Shown here: one piece after another, positions 11,301 through 23,505 of the stretch
Layout of the letters: each line of letters starts with the position of its first letter
Numbering within the stretch: position 1 is the first letter of the stretch
Assembly (NCBI RefSeq): GCF_028769735.1
Contig: NC_088173.1
Location: 17,548,038-17,612,037, forward strand
Direction of reading: 5' to 3'
DNA length: 64,000 bases
DNA from: Zonotrichia leucophrys gambelii
Lineage: Eukaryota; Chordata; Aves; Passeriformes; Passerellidae
Position numbers and translations under genes: made by a program
Notes under the pieces: generated by a model
What the model saw: only the letters and a program-made list of their open reading frames with translations
Databases searched by the model: none
What the model was told of the DNA's origin: nothing

Positions 11301-14300
11301 GTGACAATCCGTCTATTTTATCCAATAGCATATAATGATGGGCTTACCAGTTTATAAAATATATTCTTTTCAGATGGATAATAGTCATCCTTCTGAACAG
11401 AAACAGAAAAGCAATTTACATGGATAAGAATCAAAACTGCTTGAACCATAAGTTTAGAAAACAAGAAAATGTAGACTGTTTCTTCAAAGGCATAGTCCAG
11501 ATGTGAGATGTAAAAGTTAAAATGCTCCCTGCTGCAGATGAGTCTAAATTGTTGTAACAAGTGCACATTAATGTTTCCAGGAACCAGTTTGGGGGTTTTG
11601 GTTTGGGTTGCATTAGGGTTTTTTTATATTTTGTATTAATTAGCTAAGTTCTGTAGCAAAATTTTTATAAATCCTGCAGTAAAAGCAGATTTCTTACCAT
11701 TAAAAATCAACTGAAGAAAAATAGACTAGGGTAGACTAGGAGGTAAAGTTATTTATTTGAATGCAGTTTGGGTTTAGCAGTTTAATTTTTTATCAATTTT
11801 TTTTTTAATTTGTGGGTACACACATAAGCATTCTACATGTACATATTTGAGCAACATAGCACGTGTTCTAGTGATAAACATAAAGCTTAACATGTAATAT
11901 TGTAAAAATAAACTAGGATATTAACTTACTAAAAGTTATTGGAAATTAGGATCCAGTGGAGTTCAATATACTTATGTTGAGGTTAAAGACATTAGGAATC
12001 AAATATATACAGATGTACAAATTTTCAACAGGACTCTGAAGGGTTATTCCTTTTTCTTTCTTTTTAAACAAAATCTGAAGCACCCCACATACATTTTTGG
12101 GTCTTTTGAAAATGCTTTCCCAAGTATTTAGACATCATGGTGCGAAGGGTGTTTTCAACCAAAAAACAGCAAAGAGCAAATGGAACTTCAAATCTGAAGT
12201 AAAGTAGCAGCAAAAGATAGCTGGTGACATCTGAAAGTGACAAGACTGCTGATTGTCATCAAGCAAGTTGCCTCAGTTTTAAAGAGAACAGAAAACCAGT
12301 TAATTCCTTTATTTTGGGGGGTTTGTGACTTACTAATTTTTTTTTATTTTGCATTTTTTTTGACATCCTGATTTTCAGTTTGGACATGCCTGAGCTAAAG
12401 ACCTTAGTAACTTTGGGAAAGACTTTAACACACAATTCTATCAGGGTAAATTCACAAAAATGTTGGTGTGTTGCTTTGAGATAATGAGTTCATGCCTGAC
12501 TTTGTGATTCTAAAGGTCCTTAGATGGGAGTGAAAACATAACAGAGACATTCGGGGGTAATCTTTAGTTAGTCTTTGACTGACCTCTTGGAGAATGACTG
12601 GATTTCTATTGTGTGGACATTTGTGGTTGGAGCTGAAGGAGGGGCAGGCTTCCAGAAATGGGAAAGTCTGAGAACAGCTGGAATATGGTTCCTCAGATGC
12701 TGTGACAGTGTCCGGAAATATTTGTGGTATGACAGAAATGGTGGAGGAGTCATGAGATTATATTATGCATTATTATTACAGCTCTTTTTTTCTGCACCTC
12801 ACTTCAATTTCTTGATGAAAAAGAACCTGGGGATCCATTGTTTTACAGTATTTCAAAAGGTAAAATACAGGATTAAACCTCAAGTTTACCATAAGGAAAT
12901 CTCTGAAAAAAGATCTTGCAGTCAACACAGGAAACATTTTCAAATATAAACTTTGCAAGTCCTATTTAAAATAACTTTAATTAGAACATTCTGGAGACTA
13001 CATTTACTAGTATCCATTCTTCAAAATGTTGTACTGATGTTCAAGTATTTAAATTTAAATGCATAGTTGAGCACAATACCTTCCCACATGCTTAATTGAC
13101 ACCATCCTGTCCAGCCAATACAGGTTTCTCATTCTCCAGTCTCACGGGCAATCACAGCATGCGTCATCTGGCTTCCTCCAAGCTTGGAAAAAACACAGCA
13201 GCTTCTCAGTCCTTCACAAATTCTTCTGATCCCATTCAACAAGAAGTGCTGGGACCACCAGAGCCAGCAGTATTTCAGCCCATGTGCTGGTAGTTGTGCC
13301 AGTGACCAGTGGGACCAAACCTCTGTAGCCCCAGCAGTACTAATGCTACAAGATACTGCTTTCTGCCTTGTTCAGCACTGGCTTCTGCTACAATCACAGG
13401 TGAGAAAGGAACTGATAGCTCCATCCACCTATATTTGTAAGCATGCTGTCCTTACTATCATTAACACACGTGCCCAAAATACTGAGGTATTTACTGCTGG
13501 GCAAATGTCCTTTGCTGAGGTCTCTGGTAACCTTTCCCCCTGTGTTCCGCAGTCGCTCTATCCAACTTCCCTGTGCTTTTCAGCCACCTTAGGACACACT
13601 GTCCTGCCCTGCTGCAGTATAGAAACTCAGGATTTCTAGTCTACATCTGAAATTCTCACTCTCTACTTTTTCTTTCTCTGGGTTGAACAAATTCAAGATA
13701 AAGCCAGTGAATTACATGATCAATTTCATTTTATTAGCCTTACCTTCTCCTCAATATTTACTGCTTTTCATTATCTCACTTAAGCAGGTGATTTGACAAT
13801 TATTAGATTTTCTCAGAGACTGTGTTGACAATCATTGAAATCTTCATTATTCATGAAAGAAGAGACTAATGTTTCAGTCTATATTCAGTCTATTCAGTCA
13901 GATTTGGAGTTTTCTGCTAAAATGGAGAAGCTTCACTTTTGGCTGGCTCCTTTGTCTAGGCTTCTGTCAAATTTATATTTGATCTTTGACATTGGGATTT
14001 TATTCTGAAGTTATTCAGTTATTTCTAATACCTATAAAAATCTAATTATTTACAGAACTTTTGTTCTATTAGTAAAAAAAAAAGAATTGATTACCCATTC
14101 AAAGAAAAAAAGTATAAAAGGTGTGCTGCTGAAGTGTATAAATGCCACAACTTGAAGGAAATTTACTTTGGTAGGTGTTATACAAACCTCCCAACAAGTC
14201 AGTTGTGTTGCTATAAGACACTGCCTAAATTCTCATTAAAAGATTTGGCCTTGGTCTCTAAGGTCAGGTCCCAAAAGGCTATTTGATTCCAGATGCAGAT

Positions 14301-17300
14301 GTAGTCTAACCTGCATCTACTCACTACTTATACCCCTTTCCAGGAAAAGAAATTTGATTTCAGAATTTTCAACACCTAAAAAGAATGCATCCATGAACAC
14401 AGCAAAGAGGGGGATGAGTGTGATGCGCACTATTAGAAGCAGTGCCTTTGTTAAGGAGACAGCTTTACACCTTGACAGCCCTTATGTCTGCTGACACCAT
14501 TGCCCAAATGTGAGTCACATGTTAGCCTACACCTGACCAACACAAGCTTTTGGAAAAGTCTATAGCACAGAAGCGAGCTGAGAGGTAGCATGGTGCTGAG
14601 ACACAAGGAAATGGTTGGAAATGGTTTGGAAGAGGCAGCTGTATCGTGTAGGCTTTGAACATGAACAGATTAATGCCCAAGTAAAAGAGATTAAAGACAA
14701 CATATAAATCACCAGCTTGGACCAGGGGAGTGATTTTCATCATATTTTTCCAGCAGAACCTAGTGTCCTTCTACTGTAGATTCTGCAAACTTACACTTCT
14801 GGGTCATTTTTTCCTAGTCACTAGGTCATACAACTATGCTTGTGGAGCTTTTCCTGGTTAATCCTATGCTATGGTACAGCCACTCCTTGCTGTCTGGAAA
14901 TGAAAGAACATTTCCATGAGCTGCAGATGCCAAAACAAGAGGCAGGAAAGGGTTACTTTAAAAATGGATGAGTGCACTCTGGGCCTAGATTGGGCCTACT
15001 AGAAGTGGGCAGAGGATTTTCCTGGCTCCCATAGACAACTTTTATCTCAGCCCATTTATCCTCTGAAGATACCTTGACAAAAGTTCAGGCCTGCCCTTCT
15101 GAAAGCAGTACTGGTCTGGTCTTCTAAAACTGAACTCTATAATGCACAACTCTCACAAAAGCATAAAGTGTCGGGCAGGTTGAGAAGGAGAAGGACTATG
15201 AGTCAGCCTGGGTATCCAGAGGAATCCCCTGCATTTTTCATTGGAAAAAATTAATAAATCCTGCCTTAGAGGGTGTCTGCAGCTCTGAAGCAAGTGAAGC
15301 ACTGCTGCTCTGTCTGGTGAACATAAGAGTCCTTCTGTTCCACACTCAGATGCTGGTGGTCAGCTGGGCCATGTCCTGTTCTCAGAATTTGGCCAAGCAT
15401 AAATATTTACTGGAATTTTTGTTATAGTTTTAAGACAAAGGTCAGCATAAGAGAACAGACTATGTATCAGTCTCCTTTTTCCTTCAGAATTAAAGCTCCT
15501 TTGTTAGTTTGCAAGAACCTGACCGCATAAGATTTACTTTCCCTATCTTCAAAGCATGGCCATTTGGCACATAGGAATGGCTCTGTGAGTTCTCCAGCTG
15601 ACTAATCTCAAAGAAGCTCTGCTAACTTGCTCAAGGCCTGTGTCTGACCAAACCACAACAAACTGCACCCCACATACCCCATGAAAGAGATGGGAGATCT
15701 CTGAAATAAAGGAGAGGGAACGATATTTTGTCATCTGTAAGCATCAACTGAAGCCTCTTCATTGGTACTGGAGCCTTCAGGCAGCATTATATCAGCAGCT
15801 GGAACTAACTCCACTCAGAATGCTGATCTCAAATTGCAACTGCATCGTAGCAAACACTAGAAATCAGAAAGAGGCTGTTGGGGAAATGACCTCCCCTTAC
15901 CTGCCAGCTGTATAAGAGCACATGTTGTACCTGCACCATCTGTGGATACAGCTTCACTGTAATTTAAAGTGTAAAAGCCATCATATTTTTCTGTCAGGAT
16001 TCAGGACTCCCTAGTGTACACTAATATGTAAAACACTTTGTTGGTATAAGGTCCAATTGCACATGCACATATGTCAGCCTTTACTGAGGCTCACTAAGTC
16101 ATTGTCAGGCAGATGTTGTTTTGCCAGGTGTGCTTTTGTAGAATTTACATCTGGATAACTTTCCCAGAGAGGATTTTTAAATTGGAGATGGGCAAACTCA
16201 AAAAGTTTAGAGGTTCAATTAAATTAACATCCAAAAGCCTTGATGATTATCTGAACCAAATCAAGATCCCCAAAATAAGAGTATAGGTCTTATAGAATAG
16301 ACAAAAAATTGTATTATTTCCCTGCCATGATGACTTTTTAAATTTGCAGATTATTTTAAGTCAGATTTTTGCAAACTACAAAGTTTTGTTTAAGTCTTGC
16401 ATAAGGCTTCAGGTCAGTTTTATTTTAGCCAAATTATTTTCCTAGTCCCTAGTTTAAAACCTTGTGAACCATATTACATTCCATTTAACCTAGGTGGAAA
16501 ATTTCCCACTCTTTTGAATAAAAAGAGGAAACTTTTAGCTATGCATCTTACAAAGTATATCTAATGCAAAAGCAAAAACTCTGTATAGAAGTAAGGCTTT
16601 AACTTTCCTTTTGTGTTTTGATGGGAGAAATAGGATATTGTTACCAATACCAGTGGTTCAAAAGTCACTTTTTCATTTCATTGTGAGAGAGCATTATATT
16701 TTTAATTTGGGGGAATTTAATAAAATTCCTCACTTTTCTGCTGTAGAAAACTAACTAACCTAAAATGTGAAGAAAAAAAGTATTTGATAGACTTGGGCAG
16801 TTTGAAAGGTTGGATGCTAATAAACACAATTGTTCCCCTTCACATGTTAAGCATTTTCAAGATCTTGGCAGGCAATAATAAGAGTTTGACTTGATGACTG
16901 GATTTGAGGGAATAATTAGTAATGGACAATTTATTAAAGAGGCATGGCTTATTTCTTCATCTGAAAATATTCCTCCAGAGGGGCAAAAATTGGTGATGGA
17001 ATTTTCTATCAAGGTTAATAAAAAATTCTTCTCAAGTCAATGAAATTACTCAAAATAATTCTCTCAATTTATTGATTATTTATAATTCTGTGGTGATAAT
17101 GTCTGATAATATTGCTTCATCATTAGTCATTCAGTAACTTCTTTTAAAAGTCCAGCATTTTTCCTGTGAAATATTTTTCTTGTATAAATAAAGAAACATC
17201 TGTCTGATGGAAGATATATTTGTTAAAAATATGTGAGAATTTCACATAAAAACATTCTAATTCATAGAATTACTTATTGTGATATGCAACCAAATATTTC

Positions 17301-17595
17301 CAGAATATTTTTGTAGAATAGAGCAATTAAACTGCAAACATAGAATCATTGGATTGATAGGGATATGTAAAAATACAATGATTTCTACTGATATAAGGTC
17401 ATTAGAAGAAAACCATCTGTAAACAACATAAATGTGCAAATAGGAATTGACTACATTAATAACTTTACAGTAGGACATGAACACATATTGTTGGAAAACC
17501 TTTGTTTTGCTTCTCAAAGTTCTCAGTGCTACCTCCTTTCAGACTGTATATAGATCGATGAACAAGAACTCTGTAGACTCTTCTCATCAGACAGA

Positions 17596-17645
17596 TTATA
17601 TATGTTATATATATATAAAATATATATAAAATTATATATTTTATT
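17596..17645. repeat. AT-rich microsatellite
   Basis: Alternating TA runs interrupted by AAA, composed of A and T apart from a single G near the start. It is self-complementary and lies about 40 bases from the 3' end of the adjacent CR1 copy. AT-rich simple repeats at CR1 insertion sites are common. Confidence 0.85.
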
Positions 17646-17684
17646 ATTCAGTACATAAATGCTGAAAAAAGTGTGAAATATGAT

Positions 17685-17975
17685 GGAATCACAGAATTAT
17701 ACAGGTTGAAAAAGACCTCTGAGATCATTGAGTCCAGCCTCTGACTGATCACCACCCTGTAAACTAGACCATGGCACTCAGTGTAATTTTCAGTCATTTC
17801 TTGAACTTTTCCAGGGATGGTGCCTCTACCGCCTCCCTGAAAAGCTTGTTCCAATGTTTAACAACCCTTTCCATGAAGAAATTCTACTTGGTGTCCAACC
17901 TGAACCTCCTCTGGTGCAGCTTGAGGCTATATCCTCTCATCCTGCCACTAATTGCATGGGGGAAAAAGAAAAGAC
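17685..17975 (-). mobile_element. Truncated CR1 LINE 3' fragment, antisense orientation
   Basis: On the plus strand this reads as the reverse complement of a CR1 3' end: ATCACAGAATTATACAGGTTG (17689-17709), AAAGACCTCTGAGATCATTGAGTCCA (about 17711-17736), CCAGGGATGGTGCCTCTACC near 17811-17830, GAAGAAATTCTACTTGGTGTCCAACC near 17875-17900, and the CTCATCCTGCCACTAATTGC block near 17936-17955. The RT-coding portion is missing, so the copy is 5' truncated. Similarity fades after about 17975. The plus-strand frame at 17771-17989 and the minus frame at 17648-17854 fall inside the repeat and are not genes. Its terminal sequence differs from that of the 60-441 copy, so the two probably come from different CR1 subfamilies. 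Confidence 0.92.
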
Positions 17976-19299
17976 TGAAGGGCTGTTAGAATAGACATCA
18001 AAATTCCAAGAACCACCTTGCTCTCAGATGAGGATATATGTTAAAAGCAAGTAAGGTGCCATGTAGGCTTGAGGTACATCAGAGATGAGTCCTATTGGTC
18101 AGTCCTCATCTAGCAAGGTGTTTTTAGGGGTTCTGTTGGCAAGTTAACTGGCTTACATTTTTCACGTATTCTTTATACTAAAAGCAGACTTCTGTGGAGC
18201 AGCCTAGGTAGATCTCCTCAAGCTTTTTAAAGGTGATTACTAGAAATACCTTTTCCTTTCCTGAATGTCACACTTCTGGTCACTCCACCAGGACTCCAAT
18301 TCCTCTCTTGCAGAAGTTCTGTGAAATGAAGAGCATAAGAAGGTGAAGAGGAGGTTTCAGCAATTAGTACACAGGAACATCCAAGAACAGCTCTGCAGCC
18401 AATAAATACCCTGAATAAATAAAAAAAATATTCTATAAGATTTTGTTAATATAGTTAACTAAATTACATTAAGAGAGGCTTTAAGATAGCTTAATTACAA
18501 TAAATATAAGATAAAAAATTTGTAAACATGTATTTAACTTTTTGGTTGACCAGGTGTGTATTTCAAATTTATGATAAATTCCAGACCATGAACGTATCAA
18601 AGTGGTTTGTTGGTTATTTCAGTCAATCTTTGTGCTACTGTGGTAATTCCTGATTAGTCAGGATGAGAGGTTTGGGATTATGTTCAATAGGGAAAAATAA
18701 TTAAATTTTAAAAGAAGTAAATATATACATATAAACCCATAGTTGTTATGATAGGTGCAGGACTGACAGTTGTAGAAAAAAACATGCTGGTATCCTACTG
18801 GAAAAAATGCACCAATTGTATTTGCTTCCTTTACAAAATAAAATATTGTTTGTTCTTTTCACAGCTGGCCTTATTTTTTACATGAAAAGTGAATTTTAAG
18901 ATAAGGCTATATTTTCAAACATAAAAGGATTTTCTTTATCTCACTTCCTGACACTCCGCTTTAGCTGCTTTTTCTTTAAAATAATCATTTGACCTTTTAA
19001 ATTACTAGAACTGGAGATAAAACATCACAGAGCCTTTGGAGATGACAGACAACTGATCAAATAATTTTCAGTTGCTCTATCTGTATCTTAAAGCAGTGGG
19101 TTGCAAAATCCAGCCACATTTGAACAGCATCAATCTGGCTTTCTGTCATTTATGTACAACATTTTTTTATGGTCACAGAAACTCATGGTAAAACTGACCT
19201 GTAAAAGCGTATCTTTTTCCAGACTGTTATGACAAAAAACCAAACAAAACATGGGAACTTATCCCATTATGTTGGAAATTAGCTCAACTACAAATCAGT
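17976..19299. other. Noncoding AT-rich sequence
   Basis: Nothing recognisable beyond AT-rich low-complexity runs near 18415-18530. Confidence 0.6.
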
Positions 19300-19480
19300 G
19301 TGCACCTGCTAAAATAATTGTCTCTTTCTGCTGTTTTCCATATGATATTCCTTCACTGTGCATTGCCGTGTAAGTAAATCAGCTATCTTTTAGGGAGACC
19401 TGATGGAAATTAAACTTGATTAATAGCTGCTGTGATTCCAAGGTATTAGTCTTTTCTTATTTCAACCTTGCTATTAATAT
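19300..19480. promoter_or_regulatory. Candidate conserved noncoding element
   Basis: A patch of balanced, non-repetitive sequence containing homeodomain-like TTGATTAATAG (about 19416-19426) and a GTAAGT word at about 19371. A short plus-strand frame is open up to that word, but the upstream acceptor is poor, so a regulatory reading is preferred. No comparative data are available. Confidence 0.18.
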
Positions 19481-21796
19481 GAATTTTCAACCCAAACATA
19501 ATTTTGTGAAACGTTATGGAATCTGAAGACAGACAAAAGATGTTTAAGAAGACAAAATGAGATTATAGGTCATAGATATCTTTTTAAAAAGTTGAATAAA
19601 AATGAATTGAGGTCCAGGAAGATCAGAGAGAAGAGCTCCATCTCCTCTTCTGCCAGACCTGGGGTTGAGTCTGTGTCATGCAGTGATAAATTTGATTAGA
19701 TATTCTGGCAGTGTGGCCAGGATGATTCAGGTCTTCTTCTTGTGACAGATTCCTATGATTTATGTTACAGGCAAACTTTTGGTCCAGATAAACTTAATCA
19801 AAAAATGCATCCCTACAGTTTAATCATGCCAGATAAGTGCAATGTGTGCTAAAAAGCACTGCAAAAAGAGCATGGACCACTAGAGGTCTGAGCATGAAGT
19901 CAGATGTGTGTTATTGTCCATCTACACAACCTCCAAAGAAGTTTAAAAGAAACACCTTGAGACTTGCGTGAATTTTTATTAACCCTGCACTGTGAATTGA
20001 TGGGGTGCTGGGGAAAAACAAACAAGGGCAGAGAACACATGAGGCCTGCCCTGCACAAGAGCTCTTTATTGACAGTTTATGACATAGGCTTGGAGTGGCC
20101 CAATATTGTTCCTACGACCTTTGCCTCCCAAAACTTACAGGCATTTTGAGACTTTGTTCACCCCGTGAGGGCCTGCTGGCCTTGCCACTGCAAATTTCTT
20201 CTCAGTGCTGTTCTGAGCATTAATTGTGATCACTGGAGACAATTACAAGTGCTTCTTGCCATCCCTTGACCTAAATCTCTGCCAGCTTCATTTTTCTAAT
20301 CTACACACAGACCTAGTTCAGGATTGTGACAAATTACACAGGACAGATTAGTAACAGGGTCTACAGTTAACAAAAGTTTGAGCTGGCACCCAAATTCCAA
20401 GTCCATGTCGACCCAAATTCAAAAAATTCAAAATATTTTGCAAGAGAGGAAAGGACACAAGGCCTATTTTTTTTTTTTTTGTCTTTCCCAGGCATAAGGA
20501 AAAGCATTGCAAGAAATAAAGCTGTATTGAGCTCATTTGGTTTCTTTGTTCTATGTTAGCTTGCTTTTAAAAAACCAAATTAAGAATGGCTAATTGGTTA
20601 AATGCCTGTACATATATGTCTTTTAGTACATGGGTTTGTTACCTATATGAGTATTAAATGTGATAGGTTAGGAAAGGTATCTCCCTTGATTCCAGTATAC
20701 CTTTCTATATTATGCTCTGTTAATTACTTTTTCTAGTAGCTTTCTTCTCAATTTTCTCCACATCTTAAAAAATCTGTTAAGAAAGTGGACACATAAAAAA
20801 AGATTTTGGCTAAATATTCTAAAGCCAAGAGCAGGAAAAATGTAAAAGATCAAGATGAAAATTAAACTTGCTTCAAAAGAAATCCAACATTGCTACCAGA
20901 CTTCATGTTGTCTAACAGGACTCATTAAAACAAAATGGAACAGAGCAGTAAAATAGATAATAATACACACTGAGTTCTAGGGCCAATTTTTCTGAGTGAT
21001 TGAGTTCTTCGAGAGCTTGTAGAGATTAAAAGCCTGCAATCTATTTTCCTTACCACTGTTGTGTCTTGCCAAATCTGTCTTGAGAACTAGAACAGGAAAT
21101 ACCCTCCCCGCAGCTGTATCTGTAGATTTCTCAACTTGGGCTTTTACTCACAAACTGTATTCTGCATTTCTGGGGCATGGTCACATTTTTGCTTCTATTC
21201 AAAAAGTTCTTAAATACATCACTTTGGCAATGGATGTTAAATATCTGTCATTCAAAAGAGCCAATAAAATGGAAAATTTCAACTAGGCTGTGAAAATATG
21301 ACAGCCAAGAAAGGACAGCCAGTAGAAAACAAGATTTTTTGAAGTATCAATTCAAGCATAATAATAAACATGTACAAACTATAGTGCTCTTGTTCCCCTT
21401 TTTTTTCTTGCCTTCAGCTTCCACATTGCAATATTTGCAATAAAATATTTTTTTTTTAATTGGAAAGTAGATATACCGTTGTTAGAACAAGAAAAAATCA
21501 CCTGTCAGACAATTCTGTGGAGTGAGCAATTGCAAGAAAATAGTACTACATACACTATTTATAATCCATATAGGACACTTGGCTCCCAAGAGTGGGACAG
21601 CTTAAAATCCTCTGAAAATGAAGATAAATTCAGAAGATAAATTCAGAATCTGCTATTTTATTTTTTTTAATTTAGGGATTAGCTAAGAAATTATTTCTAT
21701 ATGTATAGTAACACCAAATAGTTGCTTCATTAGTATGTCAAACTTCTGCACCAACCACAAACATTTTTGGCAATTGTTACATTCTTGTTTGTTACA
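19481..21796. other. Noncoding AT-rich sequence
   Basis: Includes a 14-bp poly(T) run at 20467-20480 and a tandem duplication of AAGATAAATTCAG at 21621-21646. The frames at 19964-20149 and 21059-21286 have no support beyond length. Confidence 0.55.
21621..21646 (+). repeat. Tandem duplication of a 13-mer
   Basis: AAGATAAATTCAG occurs twice in succession (21621-21633 and 21634-21646). This is a slippage-type local duplication. Confidence 0.85.
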
Positions 21797-21838
21797 TGCA
21801 GATGGATAGATCAGTTCTCAGTGATCTATCCATCTGCA
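21797..21838. repeat. Perfect 17-bp inverted repeat with 8-base loop
   Basis: TGCAGATGGATAGATCA (21797-21813) and TGATCTATCCATCTGCA (21822-21838) are exact reverse complements, separated by GTTCTCAG. A transcript would form a stable 17-bp stem on either strand. The flanking bases do not extend the pairing. It is too short for a typical animal microRNA precursor (usually a stem of about 30 bp). It may have arisen by template-switch (snap-back) replication, which makes perfect short inverted copies. Confidence 0.95.
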
Positions 21839-23447
21839 CTAAGAACATCTTCTCTGATTGTTTTGATGATCCCTAGTTGCAATATTCAGAGAAATAACAA
21901 ACAATTAATGTCTTTAACTTCTCCATGCTAGTCTCATTTATTGGTCTCTTTCATGTTCTGATTCCCTGATTTCCCCATTCTATTTCTCTCCCAAAATGCT
22001 TTCTTTTTTTTTTTCAAAGCAGGTCTTTCTTTGCTCTGATACAATTCTGTCCCCGCTTCAGGACAATAATCTCTGAATATTGTCTAGATCTACTTTATTT
22101 GGTTTTGAGATTCAAGGTGTCAGCCAGATTTAAACTGTTGTACAATGAAGTAGAGTTTGAGATGATCTGTGCAGAATCTGAAATATGGAGAAACCATAAT
22201 ACAATGCCAACATATTCCAAAGAACTACAAGTAGTAATGTTGAAACCAAATGTTAGCTCAGATTTTCACTTTGGGCTTTTTGATGAGTTTTTTTAAACCT
22301 TTACTTGCATGGTTCCTTCCTTTCAAATTTAAAGAACTTTGAAATTCCAGTAAGTGACTATGAACCATTCTTTCATTTCATTTTGAGTTTGAGAAACTGC
22401 ATATTTTAATGGAGTCTGTGCATATCAGTAAAAGACTGCAAAAAAAACCTTCCACTGATCATATAAGAAAATTATACAACATTCAAGAAACTTCCACAAA
22501 ACTTCCATAGCAGTTAAATATTTTTTCTCTCTCTCCCTGATCATGCCTTCTGAGTGGCATGGTAAAGCAAAATCCAACACCAGCCCAAGCTGCTCTTTTT
22601 ATAAGATGACAGTCAGGGAGTGGCTCAGCTGATAAGTGCCAAAGTGTTCCAGAAACCCATAGACAGGGATGCTTTGATTTTCATGCAATTTAAAACACAA
22701 GAAAAACCTTGCTTGGTGAACAGCCATGCTCTCCAGACTGCTTAATTCTACTATTGCTACTTTCTACTGCCTGCGTACCTCAAAGGCAGCAAATTAATAT
22801 TATGTGTGAGCAGATAATGGCTGAGAGTCTACCAAAAAAATAAAAGGAGTTTTCCAGAGCAGCCTGTGGGAAGAAACAAAAGCTTCAATACAGGAAGACA
22901 GAAACAGCAGGCAACAAAGCAACAGCGGATGTGGGGTAAAGAGGAAGCAATGAAAAACTGGATTTGGAAACATGGAAAAAATGCAAGAACCCAGAGAACA
23001 GAGCAGGAAGACTCAATGGAAAACAGGAAAAATTTTATAAGTAAAGGGATCCAGAGTCAAGAGGCCAGAAGAGAAAGCAACTTGGCCACCAGAAAAAAAA
23101 ATTGAGGAGATGAACATCCTACTTCTGTAAAAGATGGAAACTGGGCTGTCATTAATCCACAGGATTCTTGGCCTACATGCAGGAGTTACTGAAAGGAAGA
23201 GCTGGTGAAGGGCACACACCAAGCACAGAGATGTGAACAATAGTGAATGGCAAGGAACCTGGGCAAAGTTGGCTTCTCAGGCTGCAGAATAAATGCACAG
23301 CTCCTGTGTCATCCCTGTCTCCTGAAGTCCTGAAAAGTTCTCATAATCCCTACAGAGATGAATATGTAAAATTTTACGTATTTTTTATTCTGCCAGTCTG
23401 TGTATGAAGCCTAATTTTGCAGCAGCAACCAACTTTTCAGTACTTAC
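21839..23447. other. Noncoding sequence
   Basis: A good minus-strand acceptor-like tract ends near 22863, but all three frames beyond it meet stops before a convincing donor. The frame at 22866-23105 is purine-rich low-complexity sequence. Nothing else is called. Confidence 0.5.
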
Positions 23448-23505
23448 TGTGAAGTGAGAGACAAAAGAGCAAGAAGATGCTGACAGGAGCAGCACCACAT
23501 TCCAT
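23448..23505 (-). CDS. Candidate first coding exon with signal-peptide-like start
   Basis: On the minus strand an ATG at 23505-23503 has a favourable context (G at -3, G at +4). It opens 19 codons, MECGAAPVSIFLLFCLSLH, ending one base into a codon at a consensus GTAAGT donor (GT at 23447-23446). The residues form a short polar start followed by a hydrophobic core, as in a cleavable signal peptide of a secreted or membrane protein. Alternatively a CAG at 23511-23509, preceded by a pyrimidine-rich tract, could make this an internal exon starting in phase 0. The exon would join in frame to the shorter form of the 1.4 kb candidate (1347-1507), which starts in phase 1, but joining over 22 kb is only an inference. 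Chance is a serious alternative for 58 bases. Confidence 0.22.

Larger units (their letters stand above)
6241..17594. other. Long noncoding AT-rich region
   Basis: About 11 kb without a supportable gene. It holds a GC-richer patch at about 8040-8300 and another at about 13090-13640. Both carry several overlapping frames but no protein similarity I can recognise and no paired splice sites. A tandem duplication of the 12-mer GGTCTCATAGAA sits at 8357-8380. No CR1, LTR or DNA transposon copy was recognised in this stretch. Confidence 0.5.

Noticed and set aside
13184..13639. 151-codon plus-strand frame with a GTGAGA word inside
   Set aside because: GC-richer patch with two overlapping frames, no acceptor, no recognised family, and length compatible with chance.
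17648..17989. Frames on both strands near 17.8 kb
   Set aside because: They lie inside the antisense CR1 fragment; reading frames across CR1 3' sequence are not host genes.
19310..19372. Plus-strand open stretch ending in GTAAGT
   Set aside because: Poor acceptor. It also shows that short open stretches before GTAAGT arise on either strand by chance, which lowers the weight of the other candidates.
22616..22640. TGGCTCAGCTGATAAG resembling the tRNA-like element at 26.1 kb
   Set aside because: Only the A-box-like part matches and there is no B box at the right distance; a match of this length between two places in 64 kb is expected by chance.
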